Positions 34,768 through 47,642 of a stretch of 64,000 bases of DNA are shown one piece after another (the stretch's first letter is position 1; the number at the start of each line of letters is the position of its first letter). The translations under genes and the position numbers were made by a program. A model generated the notes under the pieces. It had not been told where the DNA came from. It saw only the letters and a program-made list of their open reading frames with translations, and searched no databases. Source of the stretch: Raineyella sp. LH-20 (GTDB taxonomy: Bacteria > Actinomycetota > Actinomycetes > Propionibacteriales > Propionibacteriaceae). The stretch spans positions 1,178,001 through 1,242,000 of the forward strand of contig NZ_CP137003.1 of the NCBI RefSeq assembly GCF_033110965.1, read 5' to 3'.

Positions 34768-34793
34768 GCTCGAATACGCGGTGAGGTGTGGCA

Positions 34794-36008
34794 ATGAGTC
34801 TAAATCTGGTCACTAAGCATTCATTGCATATCGGAACTACGGCGTGGATCCTGGCAGGAAATTTATCGCGTTATGCTGCTCAGTTTCTTGTCTTATGGTC
34901 GCTGTCTGTCCGATTCGGCGCTGACGCTGCCGGCCGCTTGGCATTCGCGATTGCGGTTACCTCCCCGGTCTTCATTCTTTTTGGGTTGGGGTTGCGGAAC
35001 TTGTACTTCACGCTCGGCCCGGATCTGGGGATCGCCAGTTTTCGGCGTGTGAGGTTTCTTTCCTCAACCGTTGCCTTAGTCCTGTCCGCGGCGGGCGTCT
35101 TTTTGCCGCTCGGGTTTCCGGCATTGGCCGTTCTTGCTGTGGCTGTAGGCAAGTGGCTTGACGGTGTGATGGACCTGGGTGCTGCGGTACTTCAGGACGT
35201 GAATCGAACCCGCAGGATGGCTCTTGCATATGTTGCACAGCTTCTCGCTTCCGTCGTCGCCATTTGCGTGACCTGGGCGATTGGCGTCGGGGAGGGGTGG
35301 TCGCTTGCCGGACCGTTGGTGGTTGGCGGAGGCGTCGGTGCAATGCTGATTCAGAGGTGGTCTGCTGTTCTGGGGCGCCAAGGAGCAGAGGGCGGAGTTC
35401 GCCCGATTGTTGCGGCGGGGGTGCCGACCGGCGTCGGGTACGCCGTGGTTGGTCTTCTCGTCAATGTCCCGCAGTATTTCCTGTTTGCTCATTTCGGGCC
35501 GGGAGATGTGGCTAGACTGGCTTCAATTCTTTATATTGGCACCGCCATTGAGATGTTGCTTAACGCACAGTCGCAGTCCGCGATCGGTCGACTGGGAGGC
35601 CTCTCACCTGCCAACGCAGTGACTTTCGTTATCAATTCTGGGTTGCGTTGGGCACTTTTTTCAGTGCCAGCAGGAATACTGGGGTCCGCAGGCTATTGGC
35701 TTCTTGCCCCACGCGTTCTGGGGCCAACCTTCACGCTCGACGCGGCTTCTGCGCTGGCGGTGGTAGTGCTGTCCGCCGCCTTCCCTCTGGTGTATTCTGC
35801 CGGGGCGTCAATCACCTTGGCGCGGCTCTATCGTTGGTTGCCGCTGATCAACCTATTCTCATTGGTCATCGTTTCAGCGACGTCGCTCGTACTAGTGCCG
35901 GTACTGGGCGTGGCAGGGGCGCTCATGTCAGTTGCTGCATCGCAGATGGGTCGGGGGCTTGTCGGATTGGTAGTCGTGCGTTTGGCAGCGCGCCGGTACG
36001 GAGGCTAG
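34794..36008 (+). CDS. Wzx-like oligosaccharide flippase
   Basis: This 404-residue integral membrane protein has about 11-12 hydrophobic helices and the MOP-superfamily N-terminus (AWILAGNLSRYAAQFLVLWSL). It should move the lipid-linked repeat unit to the outer face for the polymerase. The ATG at 34794 has GAGG seven bases upstream; a GTG two codons earlier is possible. Confidence 0.82.
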   Translation: MSLNLVTKHSLHIGTTAWILAGNLSRYAAQFLVLWSLSVRFGADAAGRLAFAIAVTSPVFILFGLGLRNLYFTLGPDLGIASFRRVRFLSSTVALVLSAAGVFLPLGFPALAVLAVAVGKWLDGVMDLGAAVLQDVNRTRRMALAYVAQLLASVVAICVTWAIGVGEGWSLAGPLVVGGGVGAMLIQRWSAVLGRQGAEGGVRPIVAAGVPTGVGYAVVGLLVNVPQYFLFAHFGPGDVARLASILYIGTAIEMLLNAQSQSAIGRLGGLSPANAVTFVINSGLRWALFSVPAGILGSAGYWLLAPRVLGPTFTLDAASALAVVVLSAAFPLVYSAGASITLARLYRWLPLINLFSLVIVSATSLVLVPVLGVAGALMSVAASQMGRGLVGLVVVRLAARRYGG

Positions 36009-36010
36009 CT

Positions 36011-36223
36011 GTGTTTGAGTGGTTAGAATCGGGCCGATTCCGTCGAATGATAGTGACTGGCCTCAATCTTTCACCGGTCGTGCTCGCGACGTTGTCGGGG
36101 CTGGGATCTCCGCCTCCAGGCCTGATTCTGGCACGTGGGTTTGACGACGGGCCGCGTGGCGACGCGGTGGCGGGCGGTCCAGGCCGGCAGGGGGTCCTTC
36201 AGGTGGTGGCGGTCAGCGGGTAG
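36011..36223 (+). pseudogene. Start of an EPS gene cut by an IS element
   Basis: A GTG two bases after the flippase stop opens a frame (VFEWLESGRFRRMIVTGLNL) that runs about 37 codons to the proposed end of the IS1380-type element at about 36121, then continues out of frame with any native sequence to a stop at 36223. The tight spacing suggests it was the next gene of the EPS operon. The family is not recognisable from so little. Confidence 0.5.
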
Positions 36224-37410
36224 GGCCGGCGTCAGCCGGCCGGCGCGGGTAGGCCCCGCAGCCTGCCGATCGCTTCGGCGACGAGCCCGGACCACCGGTG
36301 CCGGGCCGAGACATGCACCACGAGCCGTCGCGATCTGCGGACCAGCGTCGCCGGGACCGTGAAGAGGCGGTAGCGCAGCCGTTTCGGTTCCCAACGTCGG
36401 GCCTCGTGGGCGGATGGGCGAGTAGTCCCATCCAGGCGGTGATCTCGCCGGCGAGCGCGACGATCTGGCACCAGATCCGGTTCTGGTCGAACCCGTGCAA
36501 CGGCAGGTTCGTCAGGCCGGTGTCCTTCGCGTTGCGGATCCTGTCCTCGCACCTGGCCCGAAGGCGGTGACGGACCTCCAGATCAGCCAACTGACCGGTG
36601 CGGGTGTTCGTGGCGAACGCGGTGAGGCGGTAGCCGTTCGACGTCGTCGAACCGCAGTTGGGCGCCCCGATGGGGGCGCTCGCGCCGCACGATGACCCGC
36701 ATCCCGGCGGGCCATCCGGCCAGGTCGAGCAGATCGGTGAACTCGGCGACGTCGGGGCCGTCAGGGGGCTGGCCGTCGGTGTTGTAGGCCCGACTCCCAC
36801 ACCCGATCGGGGACGAGCCGGTAGAGCTCGGGGGTGTTCATCGGCAGGGTGAACCCGACCGAGTACGCCACCCGCCGGTTTGTCAGCGTGCCGATGGTGT
36901 CCTTCGTCGACCCGGCCCCGTCGATCCTTACCAGCACCTTGCGTCCGGGCCGTGGCCCCAGACCGATCTGGTCCAGCGCGTCCGCGATCACCGTGCGGTG
37001 GTCGGCGGCCGTGTTGGACCCGGCATTGCCGGGGCGCAGCAGGATCGTCAACGGCTCCCCAGCCCCGTCGGGGCCGTGGTCGGCGAACGCGCACAACGGG
37101 TGGAAGCCATAGCCCTTCTTGAACGTCGGACGCGCCCGCTCCTTCTCGCTGTGGGCGGTGACCAGGGTCGCGTCCAGGTCAATGACCAGCGGATCCGCCA
37201 CTGTCGCCCGCCGGGCCGGGGACGCCTCACCGGCCAACTGCCAGGCTGTTTATCGGGCGATCTTGCGGACCCGCCCGATCGCGGCGACCGCCCGCTTCGC
37301 ATCCCTCGCGAGCAGGCTGATCAGCCGCGAGACCGTCGGGTCGGACGCGACCCGGCTGAAGCGCCCTGAGTTTGTTGGAGGCTCCTGACCTTGGAAACGA
37401 GGATGGAGTT

Positions 37411-37755
37411 ATGCCGAAGGAACTGGCGTCGGGGAAGCCGACGACGCGTCGCTACTCGAGCGAGGAGAAGGCCGCTGCAGTGCGGATGGTGAGGACGCTG
37501 CGGGCCGAGCTGGGTGTCACGCAGGGGACGGTGCAGCGGGTCGCGACGCAGCTCGGTTACGGGGTGGAGTCGGTGCGGATGTGGGTGAAGCAGGCCGACA
37601 TCGATGACGGCGTCGCCCCGGGCGTGAGCACGGCCGAGTCGGCTCGGTTGCGGGAGTTGGAGCAAGAGAACCGGGAGCTTCGCCGCGCCAACGAGGTGCT
37701 CAAGCGGGCTGCGTCTTTCTTCGGGGCGGAGCTCGACCGCCACTACCGGAAGTAG
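37411..37755 (+). CDS. IS3-family transposase OrfA
   Basis: This 114-residue protein has a helix-turn-helix DNA-binding domain (YSSEEKAAAVRMVRTL, then QLGYGVESVRMWVKQA) and a C-terminal leucine-zipper-like helix (LRELEQENRELRRANEVLKRA). With OrfB it would form the active transposase by frameshifting. The ATG at 37411 has GGAG upstream. OrfA is intact but OrfB is broken. Confidence 0.9.
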   Translation: MPKELASGKPTTRRYSSEEKAAAVRMVRTLRAELGVTQGTVQRVATQLGYGVESVRMWVKQADIDDGVAPGVSTAESARLRELEQENRELRRANEVLKRAASFFGAELDRHYRK

Positions 37756-38347
37756 TCGTGTTCATCGACGCGAACAAGGACGACGTCGTGGACGGTCGCC
37801 GGCTCGGAGTCGAGCTCATCTGCAGGCTGCTGCAGGTGGCTCCGAGCAGCTACTACTCCGCCAAGACCCGCGCGCCCTCGGCGCGCGCGGTGCGCGACGA
37901 GGAGCTGATCCCGCAGCTGGTCGGGCTCTGGGAGGCGAACTATCGGGTCTACGGCGTCCGCAAACTGTGGAGGGCCGCCCGCCGCGCCGGGCTCCTGATC
38001 GGGCGGGATCAGACAGCCCGGCTGATGCGCGCCGCGGGGATCGAGGGCGCCAGACGGTCGAAGCGGGTGAAGACCACCAGACCCGACCCAGCCTCGGCCA
38101 GACACCCGGATCTGGTGCAGCGGGAGTTCACCGCGACCGCCCCGAACCGGCTCTGGGTGACCGACCTGACGTTCGTGGCGACCTGGGCCGGCGTCGCGTA
38201 CGTGTGCTTCATCGTCGACGCGTTCTCCCGCATGATCGTGGGGTGGCGGGTCGCGTCGCACATGCGCACCGAGATGGTGCTCGACGCGATCGAGATGGCC
38301 CGCTGGTCCCGCGGCCGCCGCCACGACGACCTGCGATGTCATTCCGA

Positions 38348-39971
38348 CCCGACTTGCGCCACCCTGCCTGTTTTTGAGGACCGATGTGCTGGTGACTAGG
38401 GCTTACGTCTCGGGAAGTGTGCACTAAGAAGTCGCCCCGGTAGCCTGTCGGGGTGGGGTCGTTCGTGCGGAAGGTGAAGACCGCGTCCGGAGCGACCGCG
38501 GTCCAGATCGTGCACAAGCGCGGTAAGCAGCGCCTCGGTATCGACCACATCGGCTCGGCCCATGACCAGGCCGAACTCGAGTTGCTGTTGCAGGTCGCCC
38601 GCGAACGATTGGCGCTGGGCCAGGACCAGCTCGATCTAGGCTGGGAGCCTGCGGGTCGCCCGCCCGGCCAAGCAGTGGTCGAGTCGACCGCTTCCACGGT
38701 GTTGTGGGAAGCGCTCGTCGGGGTCTACGACCACCTCGGGTTCGACGTCCTGGCCGATGAGTGTTTCCGCCAGCTGGTCCTGGCGAGGGTCGTGGAACCG
38801 ACCAGCAAGGCCGATTCGATCCGGGTCCTGGAGGGGCTGGGCATCACGCCGGCCTCGCTGCGCACGATCACCCGGGCTCTGCCGCGGATCAACAAGGGCG
38901 ACTACCGCGACCAGCTTGCGACGGCCTGCTGGAGCCACGTCAGCGCCCATGGTGCTGTGGCCTTGGTCATGTATGACGTGACCACGCTGTACTTCGAGGC
39001 CGAGAACGAGGACTCGCTGCGCAAGGTCGGCATGTCCAAGGAACGCCGCGTCGACCCGCAGATCACCGTCGGACTACTGGTCGACCCCTCCGGCTTTCCC
39101 CTCGACCTGCACGTCTTCGAGGGCAACAAAGCAGAGACGACCACCCTCCTGCCCGTCATCGAAGCGTTCCAGGCCCGCCACCAGGTCAGTGATCTGGTCG
39201 TGGTCGCCGACGCCGGCATGCTGTCGGCGGCGAACCTGAACGCGCTGGAGGACGCCGGCTTCTCCTTCATCGTCGCCGCCCGGCAATCGAAGGCTCCCGC
39301 GGAGCTGGAGGACCATTTCGAGGCCCACGGCAACTACCTGGCCGACGGTGCGACGTTCGAGGTCACCCGCCCGATGGGTGTCGGGAAGGACCGGCGCGAC
39401 CGCCGGGTCGTCTGGCACTACCTCGCCGCCAGGGCCCGGCGCGACCAGCAAACGCTGAATAAGCAGATCGAACGCGCCGAGAAGATCGCCACCGGCAAAG
39501 CACCCATCGGAAAACACCGCTTCATCAAGCTCGAGGGCGCCACCAAGGGCGTGGACTGGCCCCTGGTCGAGCGCGCCCGCGCAGCCGCGGGTTTCAAAGG
39601 GTACGTCTCAAACATCCCTGCCGTGACGCTGGACGGGCCGGCGGTCGTCGCGGCCTATCGGGACCTGTGGCACGTCGAGGCGTCGTTCAGGATGGCCAAA
39701 TCCGACCTGGCCGCCCGCCCGATCTTCCACCACACCCGCGACTCGATCGAGGCCCACCTCACCGTCGTGTTCGCCGCCCTCGCCATCGCCCGCACGATCC
39801 AGGCCCGGACCGGTGTCTCGGTCAAGAAGTTCCTGCAGATCCTGCGGCCCCTGCACTCAGCGGTCATCAACACCGGCACCCAAACCATCACCATCCCGCC
39901 CGCCATCCCACCCGATGCCCAAGAAATCCTCGATACTCTCCAGGGTGGTCACTAAAGTGGCGCAACTCGGG
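38348..39971 (+). mobile_element. IS1634-type insertion sequence
   Basis: The element is 1624 bp, with ends CCCGACTTGCGCCAC and, inverted, CCCGAGTTGCGCCAC (14 of 15 match). It is flanked by a 5-bp direct repeat TCCGA (38343-38347 and 39972-39976). It carries one intact transposase gene, so it is the youngest layer of the nest and possibly still mobile. Confidence 0.92.
38453..39955 (+). CDS. IS1634-family transposase
   Basis: This 500-residue IS4-superfamily transposase has the IS1634 pattern: VMYDVTTLYFEAE with the first catalytic Asp (about 170), VVADAGMLSAANL with the second (about 252), and the late YRDLWHVEASFRMAKSDL with the catalytic Glu (about 405). It starts at a GTG and has no frameshift. 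Confidence 0.93.
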   Translation: MGSFVRKVKTASGATAVQIVHKRGKQRLGIDHIGSAHDQAELELLLQVARERLALGQDQLDLGWEPAGRPPGQAVVESTASTVLWEALVGVYDHLGFDVLADECFRQLVLARVVEPTSKADSIRVLEGLGITPASLRTITRALPRINKGDYRDQLATACWSHVSAHGAVALVMYDVTTLYFEAENEDSLRKVGMSKERRVDPQITVGLLVDPSGFPLDLHVFEGNKAETTTLLPVIEAFQARHQVSDLVVVADAGMLSAANLNALEDAGFSFIVAARQSKAPAELEDHFEAHGNYLADGATFEVTRPMGVGKDRRDRRVVWHYLAARARRDQQTLNKQIERAEKIATGKAPIGKHRFIKLEGATKGVDWPLVERARAAAGFKGYVSNIPAVTLDGPAVVAAYRDLWHVEASFRMAKSDLAARPIFHHTRDSIEAHLTVVFAALAIARTIQARTGVSVKKFLQILRPLHSAVINTGTQTITIPPAIPPDAQEILDTLQGGH

Positions 39972-40610
39972 TCCGACGCAGGCAGTCAATTCACCTCGAT
40001 TCGCTACGGCGAACGGCTCGCGGAGATCGGCGCGACGCCGTCGATCGGGACCGTCGGCGACAGCTATGACAACGCCCTGGCCGAGACGATGAACGGCTAC
40101 TACAAGGCCGAACTCGTCCGCGGTCCCGCACGACCCGGACCCTGGAAGACGGTCGAGGATCTCGAGCTCGCCACGCTCGGCTGGGTGCACTGGCACAACA
40201 CGCAGCGCCTCCACGGCTACCTCGGCGATGTCCCGCCCGTCGAGTTCGAGACGGCGTTCTATGCTGTCCAAGCCGACCGCAAAGAGCCGGTCGGTATCAA
40301 ATAGCGCGAGTCTCCATCAGACCCAGGGCGCGTCAGGCCGTAAAGGCCCGGCTCGTCGCGCAGCTGGGCGAGGTCGGCCAGACAGTCACCACCCAACGCC
40401 AACGTGAGTGCCAGGTCGCAGAGGATCTTGCCCGGGTCGTGCACCGCCAACGGTTTGCGCCAGCCCGCCAGCTCTGTCGAGAGGGCCCGGTCCAGACCCG
40501 TCGCCCGGACGGTTTCGACGAGCAGCAGGCCGCCTGCCTGCCCGACCGCTGGGACGCTGGTCCGGTCAATATGGACGCGTGGGTAGGAGCCGGTAGTCTT
40601 CACCGCAGAG

Positions 40611-40672
40611 GTGCTCCTTGCTACGGGCAGGAATGTGATCGAGACACTCCCATTCTCCCTAGCCAGGAGCAC
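40611..40672. repeat. Hairpin in the IS1380-type leader
   Basis: GTGCTCCTTGCTA (40611-40623) and TAGCCAGGAGCAC (40660-40672) pair at 12 of 13 positions across 36 nt. It lies near the start of the broken IS1380 transposase, so it may be part of that element's expression control. Confidence 0.6.
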
Positions 40673-40780
40673 TTTCACATCTCCAGCCCAGCCCTCAAGA
40701 CGCCCCCGCATGAAAGGGGCAGGCTAACGGGCTTACGGCCAGCTGCCCGACGCGCTCGCGTGGCTCGAGGCGCGGCCCAG

Positions 40781-41947
40781 TCAGTCGCTCCCGAAAAGAT
40801 CCCTGGTGTAGACCTTGTCGGCCACATCGGCCAGCTTCGCGGACCGCCGGTTGGCGACGATCACGTCCGACCGCCGTTTGAAGTCGTCCAGGTCGCGTAC
40901 GACCTCGCTGTGGAAGAAGGCGTCACCGTCGTACAGCGGCTCGTACAGCAGCACCGTGATGCCCTTGGCTTTGATCCGCTTCATGATCCCTTGGATGGAG
41001 GACTGGCGGAAGTTGTCCGAGCCGGCCTTCATCGCCAGTCGGTAGATGCCGACGGTCCGCGGCTCGCGGGCGAGGATGTCGTCGGCGATGAAGTCCTTGC
41101 GGGTGGAGTTGGAGTCGACGATCGCCTGGATCAGTGTCTGCGGCACCTGGTCGTAGTTGGCCAGCAGCTGCCGGGTGTCCTTCGGCAGGCAGTAGCCGCC
41201 GTACCCGAACGAGGGGTTGTTGTAGTGCGTGCCGATCCGCGGGTCGAGGCCGACGCCGTCGATGATCTGGCGGGTCGACAGGCCGAAACGGGCGGCGAAG
41301 GTGTCCACCTCGTTGAAGTACGCCACCCGCATCGCCAGGTAGGTGTTGGCAAAGAGCTTGATCGCCTCGGCCTCGGTCGCCCCGACCAGCAGCACCGGCG
41401 TGTCCTCGTCCAGCGATCCCTCGCAGAGCAGCCCGGCGAAACGCTCCCCCTCCGGTGACGGATCGGCCACGATGATCCGCGACGGATGCAGGTTGTCGTA
41501 GAGCGCCTTGCCTTCCCGCAGGAACTCAGGGGAGAAAAGGATCGCCTGGTCGGGGAACTCCGTACGCACCCGCTCGGTGAAGCCCACCGGGATCGTCGAC
41601 TTGATCACGATCACGGTCTCCGGGGAGATCTCGGCGATCTGGGCGATGACCGATTCGACGATCGAGGTGTCGAAGAAGTTCGTCTGCTCGTCATAGTTCG
41701 TCGGTGCGGCGATCACGGCGAAGTCGGCGCCGGCGTACGCCACGACCGGGTCGGTGGTCGCGCACAGGTCCAGCTGGCGGTGGGACAGGTAGTCCTCCAG
41801 CTCGGCGTCGACGATCGGGCTGCGGCGGGCGTTGACCTGGTCGACGCGCTCCCGGTCGATGTCGATGGCCACCACCGTGTGGTGCTGCGCCAGCAGGACG
41901 GCGTTCGCCATCCCGACGTACCCGAGTCCGCAGATTGCGATCTTCAT
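40781..41947 (-). CDS. ugd: UDP-glucose 6-dehydrogenase
   Basis: This 388-residue protein has the NAD-binding [12 protein letters not shown] at residues 5-16, [29 protein letters not shown] and the catalytic-cysteine motif [10 protein letters not shown]. It oxidises UDP-glucose to UDP-glucuronate, an acidic EPS precursor. Its orientation is opposite to the EPS cluster and its composition is high-GC, so it belongs to the core side of the IS nest; it may still feed the EPS pathway. Confidence 0.92.
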   Translation of the reverse strand: MKIAICGLGYVGMANAVLLAQHHTVVAIDIDRERVDQVNARRSPIVDAELEDYLSHRQLDLCATTDPVVAYAGADFAVIAAPTNYDEQTNFFDTSIVESVIAQIAEISPETVIVIKSTIPVGFTERVRTEFPDQAILFSPEFLREGKALYDNLHPSRIIVADPSPEGERFAGLLCEGSLDEDTPVLLVGATEAEAIKLFANTYLAMRVAYFNEVDTFAARFGLSTRQIIDGVGLDPRIGTHYNNPSFGYGGYCLPKDTRQLLANYDQVPQTLIQAIVDSNSTRKDFIADDILAREPRTVGIYRLAMKAGSDNFRQSSIQGIMKRIKAKGITVLLYEPLYDGDAFFHSEVVRDLDDFKRRSDVIVANRRSAKLADVADKVYTRDLFGSD

Positions 41948-42139
41948 CGTGTGAGCTGTCCTCTGTCCGGTGGTCACGCCCTGGGGCCCGTCGCCCAGGC
42001 GTACGTGACCTCGATGACGACAGGCCGCGGATGCGGGCAGTGGCCGAAACGCCACCAACGCGAGTCTAGTCGCCGCAGACCCAGGGCGAGTCGGCCGGTC
42101 TCCCTGGAGCGGCCGGATCGCCTGGTAGCGTCCGGAGTC

Positions 42140-42691
42140 ATGGAGGTCGTCCACACCACCCCGGCGGAGTTCTCCACCGACCGGCTCGACCTGCGTCGGA
42201 TCGTGCACACGGATCTCGACCATCTCGCCGAGCTCTACTCGGTGCCCTCCGTGCTGCACTTCCTGGGTGCTGAGGGCTGGAGCACCGGCGGCCGGCCGCC
42301 CTCCCTCGACCGCACCCGGGCCCACCTCGCCGCGATCGAGAAGCACTGGGAGGTCTACGGCTTCGGCCGCAGCGCCGTGATCGAACGGGTCACCGGAGAC
42401 TTCGTCGGCCTGGTCGGGCTGCAGGTCCGCGAACCGTGGGACGACATCCAGCTGGACTTCCTCATCGCCCGGGACCGTCAGCGGCGCGGTTACGGCGTCG
42501 AGGCGGGCCGCGTCTGGGTCGACTGGGCCCGCCGGGAGGACCTCACCGACCGTCTCGTGGTGGCCACCGACGCCCGCCACGAGGCCGCCTTCCGGACCGC
42601 CCGGGCGCTGGGCTTCCGCCCCGACTGGGGATCACCCCCGGCCTGGGCCAGCGGTCGGGTCGTGCACCGGCTCGCCGACCCGGCGTCCTAG
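42140..42691 (+). CDS. GNAT-family N-acetyltransferase
   Basis: This 183-residue protein has the RimJ/RimL-like GNAT layout: an N-terminal [19 protein letters not shown], then a central [16 protein letters not shown] and the acetyl-CoA loop [16 protein letters not shown]. It transfers an acetyl group from acetyl-CoA to an unknown amine. The ATG at 42140 has GGAG close upstream. Confidence 0.85.
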   Translation: MEVVHTTPAEFSTDRLDLRRIVHTDLDHLAELYSVPSVLHFLGAEGWSTGGRPPSLDRTRAHLAAIEKHWEVYGFGRSAVIERVTGDFVGLVGLQVREPWDDIQLDFLIARDRQRRGYGVEAGRVWVDWARREDLTDRLVVATDARHEAAFRTARALGFRPDWGSPPAWASGRVVHRLADPAS

Positions 42692-42699
42692 CGGACGGC

Positions 42700-43694
42700 T
42701 CAGCGGCCGACGATCTCCCGGTACTGGCTGCGCTCGTACGCCGACGGGTCGGGCACCGACGCCGCCGACATCGAGCCGCGCAGCTGGTCCACCGACGCGT
42801 AGTCGTGCTCGGCCAGCCAGTCGCGCAGCCCGGACAGCATCCGGGTGATCGCCGCCGGACCGTCCTGGATCACCGCCGCCGTCGTACACGCCACGTCCGC
42901 CCCGACCAGCAGCGCCTTGACGACGTCCTCCCAGCCGTGCACCCCGCCGGTCGCGGCGAGGCCGGTGCCGGGCAGCTGGGCGCGGAGGATGCCGAGCCAC
43001 CGCAGCGCGATCCGCAGGTCCGCCGACGCGGACAGCGCCAGCTGCGGTGCCACCGCCATCGCGTCCAGATCGATGTCGGGCGCGTAGAACCGGTTGAACA
43101 CCACCAGGCCGTCTGCCCCGGACCGGCTGGCGGCACCGGCGAACTGGGCGAACGACGAGTAGAACGGCGACAGCTTCACCGCGAGCGGGACCTCCAACGA
43201 GGACCGTACGGACGAGATGACCTCGAGTTGGCGCGCCTCCACGTCGGCGGCGGACTCCGTCGGGTCGGCCGCGACAGTGTAGAGGTTGAGCTCCAGGGCG
43301 TCCGCCCCCGCCGCGGCCATCATCGTCGCGTAGCGCTCCCACGATCCGTGCCGGGTGGCGTTGAGCGAGCCGATCACCGGGATGTCCAGCGCCGCCTTCG
43401 CCCGCTCGAGCAGCCGCAGGTGCCGGTCCGCCCCGAGCTCGGGCAGCTCGATGGTCGGCAGCGGCCCGGCGGTGAACTCGGCGAAGTCGTCGCCGGCCTC
43501 CATCGCGTCCACCAGCCGCAGCTCCTCCGCCAGCACGTCCTCCTCGAACAGGCTGGGCAGCACGACGGCCGCGGCGCCGGCCTCCTGCAGTGCCAGCAGC
43601 GACTCGACGGAGCGGGTGTTCGGACCCGCGGAGGCGATCACCGGGCCGCTCAGTGGCAGGCCGAGATAGCTGGTGGCGAGGACGGGCTCGGTGG

Positions 43695-43698
<4 letters not shown>
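42700..43698 (-). CDS. Dihydroorotate dehydrogenase-like protein
   Basis: This 332-residue TIM-barrel flavoprotein relates to PyrD (FEEDVLAEE, then DALELNLY, VPLAVKLSPFYSSF, TGGVHGWEDVVKALLVGAD). It belongs to the PyrD-like group often encoded directly after nifJ and is probably not the pyrimidine enzyme. It overlaps nifJ by four bases, so it likely works with pyruvate:ferredoxin oxidoreductase; its reaction is unknown. Confidence 0.85.
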
Positions 43699-47492
<3,794 letters not shown>

Positions 47493-47642
47493 CGCTCCCG
47501 ATCACCCATCTTCCTACGACGCTTTGTAGGACATTCTTCCACTCGTGCGGGCTCGACAGCGAGGGTGGTGGTGGGGTCTTAGGGATTTTAGGGTGGTTTA
47601 TTCATGGTGGATAAAGGTGGGTAAAGCTTGTAAGGTGAGGAC

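Larger units (their letters stand above)
37758..40304 (+). pseudogene. IS3-family transposase OrfB, interrupted by an IS1634-type element
   Basis: The first part (37758-38347) reads through the HTH region and the first catalytic Asp (WVTDLTFVATW), up to RCHSD, where the second Asp lies. The rest (39977-40304) resumes DAGSQFTSIRYGE with the catalytic Glu in LAETMNGYYKAE, then VHWHNTQRLHGYL. Removing 38348-39976 restores one open frame, so the break is due only to the insertion. Confidence 0.92.
37365..40327 (+). mobile_element. IS3-type element inserted in the IS1380-type transposase
   Basis: The ends CCTGAGTTTGTTGGAGGCTC (left) and, inverted, CCTGGGTCTGATGGAGACTC (right) match at 16 of 20 positions. 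A direct GCGC flanks both sides (37361-37364 and 40328-40331) and is the likely target duplication. Joining the flanks restores the IS1380 reading frame (GLTRFSRVASD). Without its own insertion the element would be about 1.33 kb, a normal IS3 size. Confidence 0.85.
36232..40677 (-). pseudogene. IS1380-family transposase, split and frameshifted
   Basis: The N-terminal part (40677 down to 40332) reads QAGGLLLVETVRATGLD, then LTLALGGDCLADLAQLRDEPG. The reading resumes at 37360 (FSRVASDPTVSRLISLL) after the IS3-type insertion. An in-frame TAA near 37257 then interrupts IGRVRKIAR. It continues as LVIDLDATLVTAHSEKE, then at least two frame changes near 36800 and 36400, ending RRWEPKRLRYRLFTVP at 36232. 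The DDE-type order of the family is recognisable. It is clearly dead. Confidence 0.8.
36121..40733. mobile_element. Decayed IS1380-type element carrying nested insertions
   Basis: The outermost element is identified by its transposase remnants on the minus strand. Tentative ends are CCTGATTCTGGCACGTGGG (36121-36139) and, inverted, CCTGCCCCTTTCATGCGGG (40715-40733), which match only in part. I found no target duplication outside them, so the ends are provisional and one may be truncated. Inside lie the IS3-type and IS1634-type insertions. Confidence 0.65.

Noticed and set aside
40611-40672. Hairpin as a riboswitch
   Set aside because: It is a simple stem in the leader of a dead transposase, with no conserved aptamer features.
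36061-40740. A target duplication for the IS1380-type element
   Set aside because: The bases next to the proposed ends (CAGG and CTAA) do not match, so none is claimed.
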